Shown here: piece by piece, positions 5,741 through 7,272 of the stretch
Layout of the letters: each line of letters starts with the position of its first letter
Position numbering within the stretch: the stretch's first letter is position 1
Notes under the pieces: model-generated
The model's input: only the letters and a program-made list of their open reading frames with translations
Told to the model about the DNA's origin: nothing
Databases searched by the model: none
Translations under genes and position numbers: made by a program
Assembly: GCA_029932495.1 (NCBI GenBank)
Contig: JAOZPY010000071.1
Location: 2,719 to 9,990, forward strand
Length of the DNA: 7,272 bases
Direction: 5' to 3'
Origin: Desulfobacterales bacterium
GTDB taxonomy: Bacteria > Desulfobacterota > Desulfobacteria > Desulfobacterales > JAFDCJ01

Positions 5741-7213
5741 TTAACAGACACCATAAAATGCAACCGGAACGATGTTATTGCGGAGGCGGCCGATATTTAC
5801 GAAATGGGCCTGCCGATCAGGGATTTCGTCAATAACGATTAAACTTAAAGGCAATTGTCTCCAGTTTGTGGCATAGTTTCCCAGCACCTGACCATAATTG
5901 TGCGATACCAAGAGCACCACGGGCTGTTTGGGTCGTATATTTTTTAGTGCAGCGTGCAGTTTAGCGCCCAGGGCCTTCACTCTTTCAAGACTTTCAGATC
6001 CGGGGATCCCCGCCATGGTCTCATTATGATCTCTTGTGGGCAGCACCTGAATGCATGCACCGCTGGGGCTTGCAGCCGATAATGACAAAGCATGCTGAAT
6101 TGATTCTGGCCGTGCATCGACAGGCAGTCGGGCGACAATAGGAAGATCCCGACAGGGAAGGATTTCTTGCGCAGGTAAAAAGATGGTTGAGCCGGAAACT
6201 TCCGTATTGTGCAGGGTCAGACCGTATACCGTTGCCCGGCCCATATTTTCCGGTACCAGGGTGCCGATGCCGGTGGAAAGAACTGAAGATTGAGCAATTC
6301 GTAGCGCCAGGTCAATGCCGAAATCGCCGTAGTGCGTGGTTCCCAGCATATCATTTCCCCGTCCAAGCGCGTAGACCAGCTCGCCGACGCCTCCGGAAAA
6401 CACCACAATTGGTCTGCGACCTTTATTTTCAAAGACAAAAGGAACCTGCTGATAAACCCTTGCATCGGGGCTATTGAAAAAACCGGTATTGCCTGTAACA
6501 ATCGCTTCCAGGGCTGCGATGTAAAATTTGAGAATCGCATCGATCTCCAGAGGCGTTAATCGGTCCCCGACATCCTTATCAATGCCGAGCCTTTTCAATA
6601 GCGCCCGCCCATAGGAAGACATGCCGACCAGTTTGTAACCGCCCGGTACGAATTGAAAATGTCGGGCCCCCACAAAATGACAGCCGGTATGCAGAACATT
6701 GCCATTGATAGCGTATGCCGAGTTCGTGGTTCCGCCACCGACGTCCATATTGATAAATGGGGTTTTAGAATGAAAGCGCGATAAAACGGAACAGCTGCCC
6801 ATGAAAGCCAGCCACGATTCAAGACGGGGATCATCTGCGGTAGCGATGACCGCCTCGCCGATTCGCTCACCGACCATGCGGGCAATGGCATCGGCGTTGG
6901 CCTTTCTTGCCGCTAATCCCGTAATAATGACACCACCTGCAAATAAATCTTTGCAGGCAACGCCGCTTTCAGCGAGCCAGCGGTCAATATGACGGCTCAA
7001 TCGAACCCGGTCTATTTTCCCTCTGTGGAAGGGTGTAAAAACGGACTCCGACTGGTATAAAACATGAGGTTCCCCAAACTGCATCTTGCCGGTAATACAG
7101 TTCAAGCCGACCTGGGCTCTTGCGACCATGGCACCGCTGGTGGTTGATCCGAAATCAAAACCAACCATGCTGACCGTCCCCGGCTTGCCGTCCTGGTGGT
7201 TTTTAGCGTCCAT
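5741..7213 (-). CDS. eutA: EutA-like reactivating factor for the B12-dependent ammonia-lyase
   Basis: EutA uses ATP to release inactivated cobalamin from ethanolamine ammonia-lyase so that fresh adenosylcobalamin can bind. The 490-residue protein is slightly longer than E. coli EutA (about 467). It shows the ASKHA-type nucleotide fold: phosphate-1 loop VGFDFGSTTSG (17-27), VIITGLAARKANA (95-107), phosphate-2 loop INMDVGGGTTN (154-164), and FSGGVGE (272-278). EutA-specific stretches are RATVYG (326-331), SGSTIFLP (340-347), the SHNYGQVLG region (437-445) and VIDEI...NIGRLRNNIVPV at the C-terminus (460-484). The ATG at 7211-7213 is preceded in frame by a TGA, with AAGGA three bases upstream. 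An internal ATG at 7166-7168 (Met16) with GGGGA eight bases upstream is a possible alternative and would begin right at the fold. It is the first gene of the visible operon, next to the only plausible client, which supports a true AdoCbl-dependent partner. Confidence 0.94.
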   Translation of the reverse strand: MDAKNHQDGKPGTVSMVGFDFGSTTSGAMVARAQVGLNCITGKMQFGEPHVLYQSESVFTPFHRGKIDRVRLSRHIDRWLAESGVACKDLFAGGVIITGLAARKANADAIARMVGERIGEAVIATADDPRLESWLAFMGSCSVLSRFHSKTPFINMDVGGGTTNSAYAINGNVLHTGCHFVGARHFQFVPGGYKLVGMSSYGRALLKRLGIDKDVGDRLTPLEIDAILKFYIAALEAIVTGNTGFFNSPDARVYQQVPFVFENKGRRPIVVFSGGVGELVYALGRGNDMLGTTHYGDFGIDLALRIAQSSVLSTGIGTLVPENMGRATVYGLTLHNTEVSGSTIFLPAQEILPCRDLPIVARLPVDARPESIQHALSLSAASPSGACIQVLPTRDHNETMAGIPGSESLERVKALGAKLHAALKNIRPKQPVVLLVSHNYGQVLGNYATNWRQLPLSLIVIDEIPDRQAHFVNIGRLRNNIVPVAFYGVC

Positions 7214-7272
7214 GAATCCTTGTCAACCCGGAATTCCTGCAAATCGAGGCGAATCTTGTGGCTTCGGACATG
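7214..7272 (-). other. Region upstream of eutA at the right edge: leader or tail of an unseen gene
   Basis: Two of the three minus-strand frames are open across this 59-bp stretch. One would end at a TAA at 7203-7205, overlapping the eutA start by 11 bp. The other would run about 100 bp into eutA. The first is a plausible short overlap with an upstream operon gene, but the stretch is too short to identify any product. I see no convincing promoter. Confidence 0.2.

Noticed and set aside
3519..7213. A canonical ethanolamine-utilisation microcompartment operon
   Set aside because: Only EutA- and EutBC-like genes are present. No shell protein, EutE, EutD, EutT, EutJ or EutH is seen in the window, and the lyase pocket differs from that of E. 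coli EAL.
7203..7272. C-terminal end of an upstream gene overlapping the eutA start by 11 bp
   Set aside because: The frame is open from the edge to a TAA, but about 23 codons without recognisable motifs cannot be told from chance. A second frame is also open.
1..7272. CRISPR arrays, tRNA or rRNA genes, insertion sequences, phage or toxin-antitoxin genes
   Set aside because: I looked on both strands and saw no direct-repeat arrays, tRNA-like segments, transposase motifs or IS ends. The window is a compact metabolic operon.

Overview
The window is one compact, single-strand block of a bacterial chromosome. Every supported gene lies on the minus strand, so transcription runs from right to left. 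In that direction the order is eutA-like reactivase, fused eutB-eutC ammonia-lyase, TRAP solute-binding protein (dctP), TRAP small membrane subunit (dctQ), TRAP large membrane subunit (dctM), and a FadR-type GntR regulator cut off by the left edge. The moderate base composition, the tripartite TRAP importer, a B12 radical enzyme and a FadR-type regulator are typical of Gram-negative Proteobacteria or Desulfobacterota. A Desulfobacterales-like sulfate reducer is my best guess, but nothing here proves a taxon.

Layout: 7214-7272 is leader or the tail of an unseen upstream gene. 5741-7213 is EutA. A 23-bp gap leads to 3519-5717, a 732-residue protein that joins both subunits of ethanolamine ammonia-lyase (EAL). 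An 88-bp gap holding a Shine-Dalgarno-like orphan motif leads to dctP (2387-3430). A 187-bp gap with two strong hairpins leads to dctQ (1693-2199, start revised to an ATG with a good ribosome binding site). Only 9 bp separate dctQ from dctM (403-1683). A 123-bp gap leads to the regulator (1-279, partial).

How the genes may work together: TRAP systems import small, usually anionic, organic molecules. The SBP keeps the arginine that normally grips a carboxylate. The imported compound would be the substrate of the AdoCbl-dependent lyase, EutA would swap out damaged cobalamin, and the GntR protein would sense substrate or product. No EutH permease, microcompartment shell protein, EutE, EutD or EutT is visible.

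The main point of interest is that the lyase is probably not a plain ethanolamine enzyme. Aligned from memory to E. coli EutB/EutC, it keeps Arg160, Gln162, Asn193 and Glu287. It replaces the ammonium-binding Asp362 with Ser382, alters two pocket valines, and replaces the cobalamin-contacting Cys258 of EutC with Leu. With the TRAP importer and no canonical eut partners, this suggests a divergent B12-dependent eliminase acting on a different, possibly anionic, amino alcohol or diol. That is a hypothesis from sequence and context only.
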